A DNA stretch of 61,035 bases from Rhodopila globiformis (GTDB taxonomy: Bacteria; Pseudomonadota; Alphaproteobacteria; Acetobacterales; Acetobacteraceae): positions 1-61,035 of the forward strand of contig NZ_NHRY01000274.1 of NCBI RefSeq assembly GCF_002937115.1, given 5' to 3'. Made by a program: the position numbers and the translations under genes. Shown here one piece after another: positions 9,460 to 17,630 of this stretch (positions within the stretch are counted from its first letter, which is position 1; the number at the start of each line of letters is the position of its first letter). The notes beneath the pieces were generated by a model, which saw only the letters and a program-made list of their open reading frames with translations, was not told where the DNA came from and searched no databases.

Positions 9460-9783
9460 TCAGACGCCGGCGTGGGCCTCCCTCCCGTTGCGAGCAACTA
9501 ACGTCTCTGCCACCCCGCACTGCAGGTTCGGCCCGCGGCCCACGACGGCATGGCCAGATTCACTGGCGGCCTTGCGGAAATAGTTGACGATAAAGACACG
9601 AACCGCGCTGGTGCGGCCGCCGGCCACACGAGCGGCCTCGACATGACGCATCAGGTTGCTGATGTCTTCCGACTCCCGCTCGCAAATCTCATTGAGCGCG
9701 TCCCAGAGCTCCGGCTCCAGCCGCATGCTGGTCCGACCTCGCTGAGCAACGACATTCCGACTAACAAGACGACTGGCTTCCAT
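9460..9783 (-). CDS. Ribbon-helix-helix domain protein
   Basis: Small predicted DNA-binding protein. The 107-residue product has RTSMRLEPELWDALNEIC at about 17-34, the beginning of an RHH_4-type fold (arginine-rich strand then helix), followed by a second helix around 40-60. ATG at 9783 is preferred over 9819 because AGGAGATC lies just upstream of it. No toxin or partner gene is next to it, so antitoxin function is not supported; it may be a stand-alone regulator. The sequence just upstream (9805-9905) is unusually AT-rich for this window. Confidence 0.75.
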   Translation of the reverse strand: MEASRLVSRNVVAQRGRTSMRLEPELWDALNEICERESEDISNLMRHVEAARVAGGRTSAVRVFIVNYFRKAASESGHAVVGRGPNLQCGVAETLVARNGREAHAGV

Positions 9784-10194
9784 AGTGATCTCCTGATTAC
9801 GGAGACGAAAATAGTGCAAATTTATTCACCGGCCGCTCACGATGGCGTGGAAATTGATGGATTATTCTGTATTTTTGCACAAATTATTATGAGTAAGACA
9901 TAGATCTGGGATTGCTTTAAGCCGGCAGCCGGCATTTGTGCGGGAGCATGAGGATTTGTGGGGCGGTCAGGCGCCCGCTTCCTGTCGCCGTTGACAGCCC
10001 CCCACTGCTCCAGGAGCGGACGCAGGGCCGCATCCAGGGCGCGGTTCAGGTTGCCGCGCCAGGGCAGCCACGTGGCCAGCAGACAACGGCTACTTTCGCG
10101 GCGTGTCCCGGATCAAACTCGGGGCTTCCCATGCTCTCCCCGGGCATGACGGGGCAGCACGCCCATTGCGCCCGCTGCCCCGGTCCGCGCCGCC
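9784..10194. other. Gene-free, partly AT-rich region
   Basis: The 100 bases upstream of the ribbon-helix-helix gene are AT-rich compared with their surroundings and may hold its promoter and operator. The remainder, up to the aldehyde dehydrogenase stop at 10195, is GC-rich and shows only shadow frames. Confidence 0.4.
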
Positions 10195-11697
10195 CTACCC
10201 CCGCCGCGGCACGGTCAGGTTCACCGTCACGTTCTTCCGCTGGGTGAAGCTGTCGAGCATGCCCTCCAGCGAGAATTCCCGGCCGATGCCGCTCTGCTTG
10301 TAGCCGCCGTAGGAGTGACCCATCTGCTGCCCCAGCCCCTGGTTCACCTGCACCCAGCCGGACTCGATGGCATGCGCCGTGCGCAACGCGCTGCCGATGT
10401 CGTGCGTCCAGACATAGGCGGCGAGGCCATAGTGGCTGTCGTTGGCCATGCGGACCGCCTCGGCCTCGTCGGTCCACGGGATCGCCACCAGCACCGGGCC
10501 GAAGATCTCCTCGCGCGCGAGGCGCCAGTCGTTGGAGGTGTCGGCGAACACCGTCGGGATGGCGAAGTAGCCTTCGCTCAGCGGGCCGCTGGTGGGCGGC
10601 AGGCCGCCGAACACCAGGCGGGCGTCCTTGCGCTTCAGCCCCTCGTCGACGTAGCCGCACACCTTGCGGAACTGCTTCTCGTTGATGATGGTGCCGATGT
10701 CGGTGCTCTCCTCCAGCGGGTCGCCGAGCTTCAGCGCCTGCACCTTCGCCTGCAGCTTGCCCAGGAAGCTGTCGAAGATGTCCTTGTGCAGGAACAGCCG
10801 GGAGCCGGCGGTGCAGGACTGGCTCTGCCGGGTGAAGCGCATGCCGGCGATGACGCCGTCCACCACCCAGTCCTCGTCCACGTCGGGATAGACGATCGAC
10901 GGACTCTTGCCGCCGAGCTCCAGCGACACCGGGACGATGCGGTCCGCCGCCGCGCGCATGATGATCTTGCCGACTTCGGTCGAGCCGGTGAACGACATCT
11001 TGCGGATCACCGGATGCTGCGCCAGCGGCCCGCCGCACTCCTCGCCCAGGCCGGTCAGCACGTTCAGCACGCCGGGCGGCAGGAACTCCTGGCAGATTTG
11101 CGCCATCAGCAGCACGCCCAGCGGGGCGTCCTCGGCCGCCTTCAGCACCATGGTGTTGCCGGCGCACAAGGCCGGCGCGATCTTCAGCGCGCCCAGCATC
11201 ACCGGGGCGTTCCACGGAATGATGGCGCCGACGACGCCGAGCGGCTCGCGGCGGGTGTAGCTGAGGACGTTTTCGCCGAGCGGGATCGTCTCGCCCTTCA
11301 GCTCGCCGGCCAGGCCGCCGAAATAGCGGAAGACGTCGGCGGTCAGCGTGGCTTCGGGCCGCGCCTGGGTGCGCAGGGCGTTGCCGGTTTCCTCGGCGAT
11401 GACGCGGGCCATCTCCTCGATGCGCGCTTCCAGCGCCTCGGCGATGCGCAGCAGCATGCGGCCGCGCTGGCGGGGCGGCACCTTGCTCCAGGCCGGGAAC
11501 GCCTTCTGCGCCGCCTCCACGGCGCGATCGACGTCTTCGCGGCCGCCGCGGGGAATCGTGGCGATTGGCGTGCGCCGGGCCGGGTTCTCGACCGTCAGCA
11601 CGGCGCCGGAGGCACTGTCCACCCGGGCCCCGCCGATGAGCATCTGCGCGTGGCGGGGTGCGGTGGCGGCGGAGCGGGTCTGGTCGGTGACGGACAT
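10195..11697 (-). CDS. Aldehyde dehydrogenase family protein
   Basis: NAD(P)-dependent oxidation of an aldehyde to the acid. The 500-residue product has the standard ALDH layout: Rossmann region with PWNAPVML (161-168), Glu260 in LELGGKSP and the nucleophile Cys295 in QSQSCTAGSR. The C-terminal YGGYKQSGIGREF segment is also typical. ATG 11697 has GAGGAA upstream. It stands alone between a gap and the HEPN gene. Substrate is not evident; the family includes betaine-aldehyde, vanillin and general aliphatic aldehyde enzymes. Confidence 0.93.
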   Translation of the reverse strand: MSVTDQTRSAATAPRHAQMLIGGARVDSASGAVLTVENPARRTPIATIPRGGREDVDRAVEAAQKAFPAWSKVPPRQRGRMLLRIAEALEARIEEMARVIAEETGNALRTQARPEATLTADVFRYFGGLAGELKGETIPLGENVLSYTRREPLGVVGAIIPWNAPVMLGALKIAPALCAGNTMVLKAAEDAPLGVLLMAQICQEFLPPGVLNVLTGLGEECGGPLAQHPVIRKMSFTGSTEVGKIIMRAAADRIVPVSLELGGKSPSIVYPDVDEDWVVDGVIAGMRFTRQSQSCTAGSRLFLHKDIFDSFLGKLQAKVQALKLGDPLEESTDIGTIINEKQFRKVCGYVDEGLKRKDARLVFGGLPPTSGPLSEGYFAIPTVFADTSNDWRLAREEIFGPVLVAIPWTDEAEAVRMANDSHYGLAAYVWTHDIGSALRTAHAIESGWVQVNQGLGQQMGHSYGGYKQSGIGREFSLEGMLDSFTQRKNVTVNLTVPRRG

Positions 11698-12202
11698 GGG
11701 CGGGTTCCTCGGCTGGCTGTCTCTTTATGGTGTCGCGCATATAGCGTCCGGCCCGGGGTGGGTCCAGACAGGGGACCGGACGCCTGACAGCAACGGGCCT
11801 GCCGAACGACCGTTCCCGGCCAAGGGTCGCCGTGGGCAGACTCGTCGGGTAACGCCAGAACCGGACATTCAGCACGACGAGATGACGCCCCGTTCGCGCC
11901 CCGGCCGCCATTCTGCCAGTTTGGCTCACTCGTCCTTGGCTCACTCGTCCTTGGCTCACTCGTCCTTGGCTCACTCGTCCAAAACGGACATTCCGGTGGC
12001 TGCATCGCAGGCTGAAACGGGTGGAGCGGTGTCGTTTGCGCACGTCGTCCTGTGCGGCATCAGTCGATTATGCCGCCGCTTTTGCGCGTCGTCCGGGTGA
12101 GTCTTTGACCGTGGCACACAGTTTCGGCTTCGACGCGAGCGCGCCCGATCCATCCAGCACCATGTTCGCGCCGGGCAGGCGCCTTCTTGATCTGGCGGAG
12201 CG
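11698..12202. other. Gene-free region with a 15-base minisatellite
   Basis: Contains the probable aldehyde dehydrogenase promoter (an AT-rich patch around 11725-11745) and the tandem repeat at 11921-11980. Long frames on both strands cross it because of composition, and read the repeat as SLAHS or GRVSQ units; neither has family likeness. Confidence 0.5.
11921..11980. repeat. Four perfect 15-base tandem repeats
   Basis: The unit TTGGCTCACTCGTCC starts at 11921, 11936, 11951 and 11966, all four copies identical. The unit length is a multiple of three. It lies between genes, about 220 bases upstream of the aldehyde dehydrogenase start and beyond the 3' end of the HEPN gene. Confidence 0.95.
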
Positions 12203-12595
12203 TCAGCAAACCCTTGCCCGCATCGCGGCCACAAAAGCGTCGGCTTGCGCAACCGCCCATGTGGCGTCGTCAAGCGAGGGCGGGTCGCCGACATAATCGG
12301 CGATCTGGCGAAGTCGCTGCACCTGGTTGATGGCCCGCCCCAGCGCGGCCTCGACCTGACCACTGGTCACCAGGTGCTTGCCGAACGCGGCGATCAGGCC
12401 GCCATGCGTCTTATAGCCTTCGTCCGGCGCGCCGACGCCCGCCACCAACAAGGCCGCGCGTGCCGCATTGAACATAGCATAGTAGGCGCGGTTGCAGGCC
12501 CCCTCGGCGTCAAGGTCGCGTAGCATCGCATGTGCTGACCGCAAGGCGCGCTCGGCCTTGCTTATGTACGCTGCGGAATTGGCGCTGCGCTTCAT
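12203..12595 (-). CDS. HEPN domain protein (UPF0332-like), predicted toxin
   Basis: 130-residue helical protein of the HEPN superfamily. It has the COG1895-type block NRAYYAMFNAARAAL at 35-49, followed by KTHGGLIAAFGKH at 62-74 and RLRQIADY at about 94-101. HEPN proteins that pair with minimal nucleotidyltransferases act as RNase toxins in several known modules (HepT-MntA). Its ATG overlaps the stop of the resolvase-nucleotidyltransferase gene by 4 bases (ATGA), so the two are made together. A strict Rx4-6H motif is not obvious, so catalytic activity is uncertain; a non-nuclease HEPN role is possible. Confidence 0.85.
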   Translation of the reverse strand: MKRSANSAAYISKAERALRSAHAMLRDLDAEGACNRAYYAMFNAARAALLVAGVGAPDEGYKTHGGLIAAFGKHLVTSGQVEAALGRAINQVQRLRQIADYVGDPPSLDDATWAVAQADAFVAAMRARVC

Positions 12596-13506
12596 AGCGT
12601 CAGGCCCTCACGCCTGATGTTGGCGATCAATGCTGGATTGCTGAAGCGCTCAGGGTGTTCAAGCTCGTCCTTCCAGAGCGGCAAGGCTTCGACCAGGATA
12701 CCGGTTTCCAGCATCACATCGAACGCTATGCCCGCCATCTCACGGATGGCTTCGGTGCGGTCGCCTTTGGGACCGTCCAGCACGACGGCAATGTCGGCGT
12801 CGCTCCCTGCCGTATTTGTGCCCCGGGCGCGGCTGCCAAACAGGATGCCCTCGACCACGGGGTATTTGCCCTCGAGGCGGTGCAGAAAAGCGCGCGCTGC
12901 CCGTTCGGTCACGGCGTCCATGGATGGCCTGGCGGGGACTGACAACGGTGCCGTTGCGGCGGCCAGCCGTGATATCGTGCTTTGGCTGACATGGAAGCGG
13001 CGCACGAGATCGGCTTGCGTTGCCGCGCCGGAAGCCAGCGCCTCTGCTGCTTCGCGGCGCTGCTGTGGCGTCAGCTTCGGCGGGCGGCCCGTAGGCTGCC
13101 CGCGAGCCTTCGCACGGGCGCGACCTTCGCCGGTGCGCAAACGGATCAGTTCGCGCTCAAATTCGGCCAGGCCGCTGAGCACGGTCAGCATCACGGGGCC
13201 GTCGGGCGTCGTGGTGTCGGCCCATGTCTCGCCGAGGGAACGGAAGGCGGCCCCGCGCCGGGTGAGGACATCAAGGATAGCGAGCAGGTCGCGGGTGGAG
13301 CGAGCCAGGCGGTCAAGGCGGCTTACCACCAGCGTGTCGCCGTCGCCAATCATGCCGAGCAAGCGGGTGAGTTCGGGACGGTCGGCGTTCGCGCCGCTGA
13401 TGCTTTCCCGGAAAATGCGGGTGCAGCCGGCCTCCTTCAGCGCCCCAAGCTGGGCGTCGAGGGTCTGACCTTCGGTGGAAACGCGGGCATAGCCAAAAAC
13501 GGTCAT
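12592..13506 (-). CDS. Serine resolvase fused to minimal nucleotidyltransferase
   Basis: 304-residue fusion. Residues 1-135 are a small serine recombinase catalytic domain: YARVS with nucleophile Ser10, and SRLDRLARS (62-70) with the catalytic arginines. Residues 144-183 are a Hin/resolvase-type helix-turn-helix. Residues 196-304 are a minimal nucleotidyltransferase (MNT) domain with GSRARG at 224-229 and the SDADI motif (Asp236, Asp238); Asp263 in FDVML may be the third carboxylate. The two halves are in one frame with a short Pro/Ala linker (184-195). An in-frame ATG at 12921 could start a separate MNT, but no strong ribosome site precedes it. HEPN follows with a 4-base overlap. A candidate recombination site lies directly upstream. 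No transposase is nearby. Confidence 0.92.
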   Translation of the reverse strand: MTVFGYARVSTEGQTLDAQLGALKEAGCTRIFRESISGANADRPELTRLLGMIGDGDTLVVSRLDRLARSTRDLLAILDVLTRRGAAFRSLGETWADTTTPDGPVMLTVLSGLAEFERELIRLRTGEGRARAKARGQPTGRPPKLTPQQRREAAEALASGAATQADLVRRFHVSQSTISRLAAATAPLSVPARPSMDAVTERAARAFLHRLEGKYPVVEGILFGSRARGTNTAGSDADIAVVLDGPKGDRTEAIREMAGIAFDVMLETGILVEALPLWKDELEHPERFSNPALIANIRREGLTL

Positions 13507-13531
13507 GGGCTACGTTACCGGAGCCGCCTAT

Positions 13532-13596
13532 TTATGCAAGTATGTTTTGCATAATCTGACCCGTTGACAGGAAACACCTGCAAAACCCATGCATAA
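13532..13596. promoter_or_regulatory. Candidate res/operator site upstream of the resolvase
   Basis: A perfect 8-base inverted repeat, TTATGCAA (13532-13539) and TTGCATAA (13547-13554), has a 7-base spacer and lies 26 bases upstream of the resolvase start. A related half-site ATGCATAA recurs at 13589-13596. Spaced inverted half-sites next to a resolvase gene are what a res site or autoregulatory operator looks like. The window's GC-rich background makes these AT-rich arms stand out. Confidence 0.5.
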
Positions 13597-13682
13597 GTGA
13601 TGAATTTCGCGTCCTGGCTCCAGTGAAGCCCGCTCCGACCATGACGATCGCGTAAAGCGCGCCACCTGGGGCAGACCTCGAT

Positions 13683-14762
13683 CTACCCCCCCAGCACCTC
13701 GATCGACGTCGACTTGATCAACGCCAGCACCGGCGCCCCCGGCGACAGTGCCAGCCGTGCGATCGCATCCGGCGTCACCCGCGACAGCAGCCCGCCGCCC
13801 GGCAGGGCGATCTCCACGATCACCGACCGACGCCCTGGATCAGCGACGATCCGGCGCACGGTGCCCGGCACGATGTTGTGCAGGCTGATGGCCTCGGGCG
13901 GCCTGCCGGCCAGGATCACCTCGCGGGCGGGAATGCGCACCCGGCAGGCGGCGCCGACGGGCAGGTCCAGCAGCGGCACCAGGAAGGCCACCCCGCCATC
14001 CACCAGCCGGGTCAGCGCGCGGCCGGGGTCATGCGACTCCACCCGGCACGGCAGCACGGCGCCGGCGTCGTCGCGCTGTGCCAGCGGCATGTCGGCGCGG
14101 GCCGCGACCTCCGGTGCCGGGCCGTAGCCCACCACCTGCCCGGCCTCGATCAGCACCAGCGAATCGGCCAGCCGCATCACCTCGTCCAGCGCATGCGTCA
14201 CATACACGATCGGCAGTTTCAGCGCCGTCTTCAGCCGCGTCAGGAACGGCAGGATCTCGGTCTTGCGCGCGGCGTCCAGGCTGGCCAGCGGCTCGTCCAT
14301 CAGCAGCAAATGCGGCTGCGCCAGCAGCGCCCGGCCGATGCCGACCCGCTGGCGCTCGCCGCCCGACAGCGTGTGCGGGCGGCGCTGCAGCAACGCGCCG
14401 ATGCCCAGCAGATCGACCACCTCATCAAACCCGATCGGCCCCGGCGCGACGCGGCGCATGCCGAAGCGCAGGTTGGTGGCGACCGACATGTGCGGGAACA
14501 GCCGCGAGTCCTGGAACACCAGGCCGACGCGGCGGCGTTCCGGCGGCAGCCACAGCCCGGCGCGGGTATCGGCCAGCACCGTGCCGCCGACCTCGATGCG
14601 GCAGGCATCGGGGCGCAGCAGGCCGGCGGTGGCATTGATGATGGTCGACTTGCCGGAGCCGGACGGGCCGAACAGCACCGTCACGCCCTCGGCCGGCACC
14701 TCGAAGCCGATATCCATCTGCATCGCGGGAAAGCGGTGCCGCAGCATGATCGACAGGCTCAC
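13683..14762 (-). CDS. modC: Molybdate ABC transporter ATP-binding protein
   Basis: Energises molybdate import with ModB and ModA at the inner membrane. The 359-residue product has Walker A GPSGSGKST (32-40), Q-loop Gln84, signature LSGGERQR (133-140), Walker B LLLMDEP and a C-terminal TOBE/Mop-type domain. GTG 14762 overlaps the modB stop in GTGA and yields the usual MSLSI..RHRF N-terminus; ATG 14747 is the alternative. It is the last gene of modABC. The only other members of the regulon visible nearby are the ModE-like protein at 21216 and the second ModA at 27053. Confidence 0.94.
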   Translation of the reverse strand: MSLSIMLRHRFPAMQMDIGFEVPAEGVTVLFGPSGSGKSTIINATAGLLRPDACRIEVGGTVLADTRAGLWLPPERRRVGLVFQDSRLFPHMSVATNLRFGMRRVAPGPIGFDEVVDLLGIGALLQRRPHTLSGGERQRVGIGRALLAQPHLLLMDEPLASLDAARKTEILPFLTRLKTALKLPIVYVTHALDEVMRLADSLVLIEAGQVVGYGPAPEVAARADMPLAQRDDAGAVLPCRVESHDPGRALTRLVDGGVAFLVPLLDLPVGAACRVRIPAREVILAGRPPEAISLHNIVPGTVRRIVADPGRRSVIVEIALPGGGLLSRVTPDAIARLALSPGAPVLALIKSTSIEVLGG

Positions 14763-15448
14763 CGGCCCAGCATCCGGTTCAGCCGCCGGCCGATCCACTC
14801 GGACAGCAGCAGGCCGATCAGCGCCAGCGTCAGCGAGACCAGGGACAGTTTCGCCGCCGTCGCCTCGCCGCCCGGCACCTGCAGGGCGGCGTAGATCGCC
14901 AGCGGCAGGGTCTGGGTCTGGCCGGGAATGTTGGCGGCAAAGGTGATCACCGCGCCGAACTCGCCCAGGCAGGTGGCATAGGCGACGATGCCGCCCACCA
15001 GGATCCCCGGCGAGGCCAGCGGCAGGGTAATGGTGAACAGCCGGTCCAGCCAGCCGGCGCCCAGGGTGCGGGCCGCCTGCTCCAGGCCGGGATCGACCGC
15101 CTCCAGCGACAGGCGGACCGAGCGGATCATGATCGGGAAGGTCATCACGCCGCAGGCCAGCGCGGCGCCTGCGGTGGTGAACACCAGGCGGATGCCGAAC
15201 CAGCCCTGCAGCAGCGCGCCGATGGGCCCGCGCACACCGAACACGATCAGCAGCAGCCACCCCGTCACGACCGGCGGCAGCACGATCGGCAGGTGTACAA
15301 ATGCATTCAGCAGGACACGGCCGGGGAAGCGGCAGCGGGTCAGCACCCAGGCGGCCAGCACCGCCAGCGGCAACCCGAAGCCCACGGCCCGGGCTGCCAC
15401 CGACAGGGTCAGCCGGACCGCTTCCCACTCTTCCGGGGTCAGGATCAG
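14759..15448 (-). CDS. modB: Molybdate ABC transporter permease
   Basis: Inner-membrane channel of the ModABC importer with about five to six membrane segments and the EAA-type loop near EQAARTLGAGWLDRLF. The shortest standard start is GTG 15400 (213 residues), but the frame continues upstream through LTPEEWEAVRLTLSV, the conserved ModB N-terminus, to CTG 15448, one base past the modA stop. A CTG start giving 229 residues is therefore annotated; this is inference from family conservation. The stop overlaps the modC GTG. No ATG, GTG or TTG in frame lies between 15448 and 15400. Confidence 0.92.
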   Translation of the reverse strand: MILTPEEWEAVRLTLSVAARAVGFGLPLAVLAAWVLTRCRFPGRVLLNAFVHLPIVLPPVVTGWLLLIVFGVRGPIGALLQGWFGIRLVFTTAGAALACGVMTFPIMIRSVRLSLEAVDPGLEQAARTLGAGWLDRLFTITLPLASPGILVGGIVAYATCLGEFGAVITFAANIPGQTQTLPLAIYAALQVPGGEATAAKLSLVSLTLALIGLLLSEWIGRRLNRMLGR

Positions 15449-15449
15449 C

Positions 15450-16199
15450 TTATTCGACCTTGAAGCCGCGCCTGACGAACGCCGCGCGGGCCTGCGGGCC
15501 TTGCAGGAAGGTCAGCAGCGCCCGCGCCTCGGGCGTATCGCCCGCCTTGGTCAGCGCGAACGGATAGGTGATCGGGTCGTGGCTGCTGGCCGGGAACACG
15601 CCCGCCACCATCACGTTCTTCGACACCGCGGCATCGGTGCCATAGACGATGCCGGCCGGCGCCTCGCCGCGCTCCACCAGCAGCAGGCCGGAGCGGACGT
15701 CGTCGGTGCGCGCCAGGCGCGGCTCGATGCTGTCCCACATCCCAAGCTTCTTCAGCGCCTGCTCGGCGTAGATGCCGACCGGCACGTGCGCCGGATTGCC
15801 GACGGCAAGGCGCCCGCTGGGGCCGAGCAGCTTCGCCAGGTCGAAGCCCGGCTTGATGGTGACGTGCTGCGGTTGGTTGGCCGGCACCACCAGCACGAGG
15901 TCGTTGCCCAGCAGATCCTTGCGGGTGCCGGGCGCGATCAGGTTCTTCTGCGCCAGGTAGTTCATCCACTTCTCGTCGGCCGAGGCGAACAGGTTCACCG
16001 GCGCGCCCTGCTCGATCTGCCGCGCCAGGGTCGAGCTGGCGGCATAGGAGGTGCGCAGGGCCGGGTGGCCCGCCTTCACCCACAGCGCCGAGATGTCGTT
16101 CATCGCGTCGGTCAGGCTGGCGGCGGCGAACACCGTCAGGTCCTGCGCGCGGGCCGCCAGAGGCACAAGCAGGATGCAGAGGAACAGCAGGAAGCGCAT
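15450..16199 (-). CDS. modA: Molybdate-binding periplasmic protein
   Basis: Captures molybdate in the periplasm for ModBC. The 249-residue product has a Sec signal peptide (about 1-18, ending LAARA) and then the ModA start LTVFAAASLTDAM with the oxyanion-binding serines, SYAASSTLARQI and the hinge region around VGIYAEQAL. It is first in the modABC operon. A second, more divergent ModA is encoded at 27053-27820. An AT-rich motif that might be a ModE site lies 160 bases upstream. Confidence 0.94.
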   Translation of the reverse strand: MRFLLFLCILLVPLAARAQDLTVFAAASLTDAMNDISALWVKAGHPALRTSYAASSTLARQIEQGAPVNLFASADEKWMNYLAQKNLIAPGTRKDLLGNDLVLVVPANQPQHVTIKPGFDLAKLLGPSGRLAVGNPAHVPVGIYAEQALKKLGMWDSIEPRLARTDDVRSGLLLVERGEAPAGIVYGTDAAVSKNVMVAGVFPASSHDPITYPFALTKAGDTPEARALLTFLQGPQARAAFVRRGFKVE

Positions 16200-16692
16200 G
16201 GAGCGGGCCTCTCAGGATGGAAGGGATGCGGCAGGACGATGGCCGGTGGCGACAACCGATTGCATGCGTCAGCACCGGCGTGACGACATCGCCGCCGGGC
16301 GGCTGCCAAGCCGAGGCGCCGCTGCGATCAGGACTGCATGCTGCGTCATGTTAACCTCGATTCCGGACGATATAGTCCGACATATACAGCGACGCCAGCG
16401 TCACGCGGCCCCGACCGAATAGCCGGCCGACTGTTCCGGCGCAACACGTTCGCTGGCGGTGCCGGAGAGCGAAGCCCTGCTGCCCGTGGTGCCGATGCGT
16501 TCGGGGGTAGGCGACGGCCGCGGATGCAGGTGCAGGGACAACTGGAAGCGCAATCGTGAAATCCTGAACCGCGCCGCCGAACCGCCCCATTTCCGCCACG
16601 TTGGCATCTGGGAAAACCTGGAGAAGGACCATCCTGGCCAACCGAGACGTCAGCTGCCGGGTCGTCGGGGTAAAGGCCCTGGCGTTCCGCCG
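16200..16692. other. Gene-free region between modA and DUF1275 gene
   Basis: Holds the modA promoter region. Frames reading through it on both strands have no family likeness. The candidate molybdenum box is described separately. The open frame of the DUF1275 gene extends leftward to 16459 but the family begins at 16693. Confidence 0.4.
16360..16391. promoter_or_regulatory. Possible ModE-type box upstream of modA
   Basis: ATTCCGGAC (16360-16368) is followed by CGATATAG (16368-16375) and CATATACAGCG (16381-16391), giving ATAT-type half-sites about a helical turn apart, loosely like the CG-TATATA arrangement of known Mo-boxes. The words ATTCCGGAC and CTATATCG also occur just upstream of the second ModA gene (27841-27859). 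The match to the consensus is partial. Confidence 0.3.
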
Positions 16693-17388
16693 ATGACCGG
16701 TCCGCAGCAGGCGCGCGGATCGGGGATGGATGGCAACGGCCGGTCCTGGGCGCCGGCCCGTCCGGCCGGCGCGCTGTGCCTGTCGGCCGGCTATGTCGAT
16801 GCATACGGCTATTTCCGTCTCGGTACGCATGTGTTTCCGGCCAACATGACCGGGAACACGGTGTTCTTCGGCACCGGCCTGGCCACCGGCATCGTCCGCA
16901 GCGACTGGGATCAGGCGACAATCAATCTCATTGCCATCGTTCTGTTCGTTGCCGGGGCCCTCGTTTCCAGTTGGCTGCGGCAAGCCATCGGGCGTCCCTG
17001 GCTGTGCATCGTGCTTTCGGCAGTCCTGCTAGGGCCGGCGAACCATGTGCTGCTGAGTGCCCATTATCAGCTCTTTCTGCTGGCTTTCGCCATGGGTTTT
17101 CAGGGCGCGGCGATGCAGCGCTTCGGGGCGGTTTCGCATCAGACGGTTGTCGTTACGGGAAACCTGCTGCATCTGGCTGATGCTGTAGCCGGCCGGGCCT
17201 GGACCGGCGCGGGCAGTCCGAAAGCACACAAGCCCCTGGGATTGCTGCCCCTCGTCTCGTGGCCGCTGTATGCCGCCGGCGCCGCATTCGAAATGGTCGT
17301 CGGCGTTCCTCAGGCCCTGCCGCTGGCGGCACCCATCGGCCTACTGTTGCTAACGGCAGCCGATGTCGCCTGGCTGCAGGATCAGTAA
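16693..17388 (+). CDS. DUF1275 (YoaK-like) membrane protein
   Basis: Predicted inner-membrane protein of 231 residues with about six hydrophobic segments. It has the family hallmark AGYVDAYGYFRLGTHVFPAN near residues 27-46 followed by MTGN. ATG 16693 gives the normal short lead; upstream frame lacks similarity. Function of the family is not established. It is isolated, between modA on the other strand and the iron permease gene that ends toward it. Confidence 0.85.
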   Translation: MTGPQQARGSGMDGNGRSWAPARPAGALCLSAGYVDAYGYFRLGTHVFPANMTGNTVFFGTGLATGIVRSDWDQATINLIAIVLFVAGALVSSWLRQAIGRPWLCIVLSAVLLGPANHVLLSAHYQLFLLAFAMGFQGAAMQRFGAVSHQTVVVTGNLLHLADAVAGRAWTGAGSPKAHKPLGLLPLVSWPLYAAGAAFEMVVGVPQALPLAAPIGLLLLTAADVAWLQDQ

Positions 17389-17596
17389 TCCGCCAGGCAA
17401 ACGTCCGAGGCCGGGCTAAGGCCCATCGACTCACGCGGCCACCACGAAGCAGTTGCCGGCACCATTTCGATCGGCGACTCAATCGCCGATCGGCCAGGCA
17501 GTGCTTCCCGACGGGACAATCGGAGGTTGGAGCAGATCCTATTCGTGCCCGGAGGCCCGAACGGGTGAAGACACTCGTGAAAGCAGAAAGCCAGTC

Positions 17597-17622
17597 CCGA
17601 TTTCACACGCACACGAAATCGG
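17597..17622 (-). terminator. Hairpin downstream of the FTR1-type gene
   Basis: Perfect 8-base stem CCGATTTC/GAAATCGG with a 10-base loop, starting 9 bases after the stop of the iron permease gene on the minus strand. The T-run after it is weak, so it may be an attenuator or a stabilising 3' hairpin rather than a strong terminator. Confidence 0.5.
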
Positions 17623-17630
17623 CACCGGCG

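Noticed and set aside
9460-9783. Toxin-antitoxin pair built on the ribbon-helix-helix protein
   Set aside because: No toxin-like gene lies next to it on either strand.
10046-12043. 665-codon frame reading the 15-base repeats as GRVSQ units
   Set aside because: Most of it is a shifted frame of the aldehyde dehydrogenase gene on the same strand; the repeat happens to be a multiple of three.
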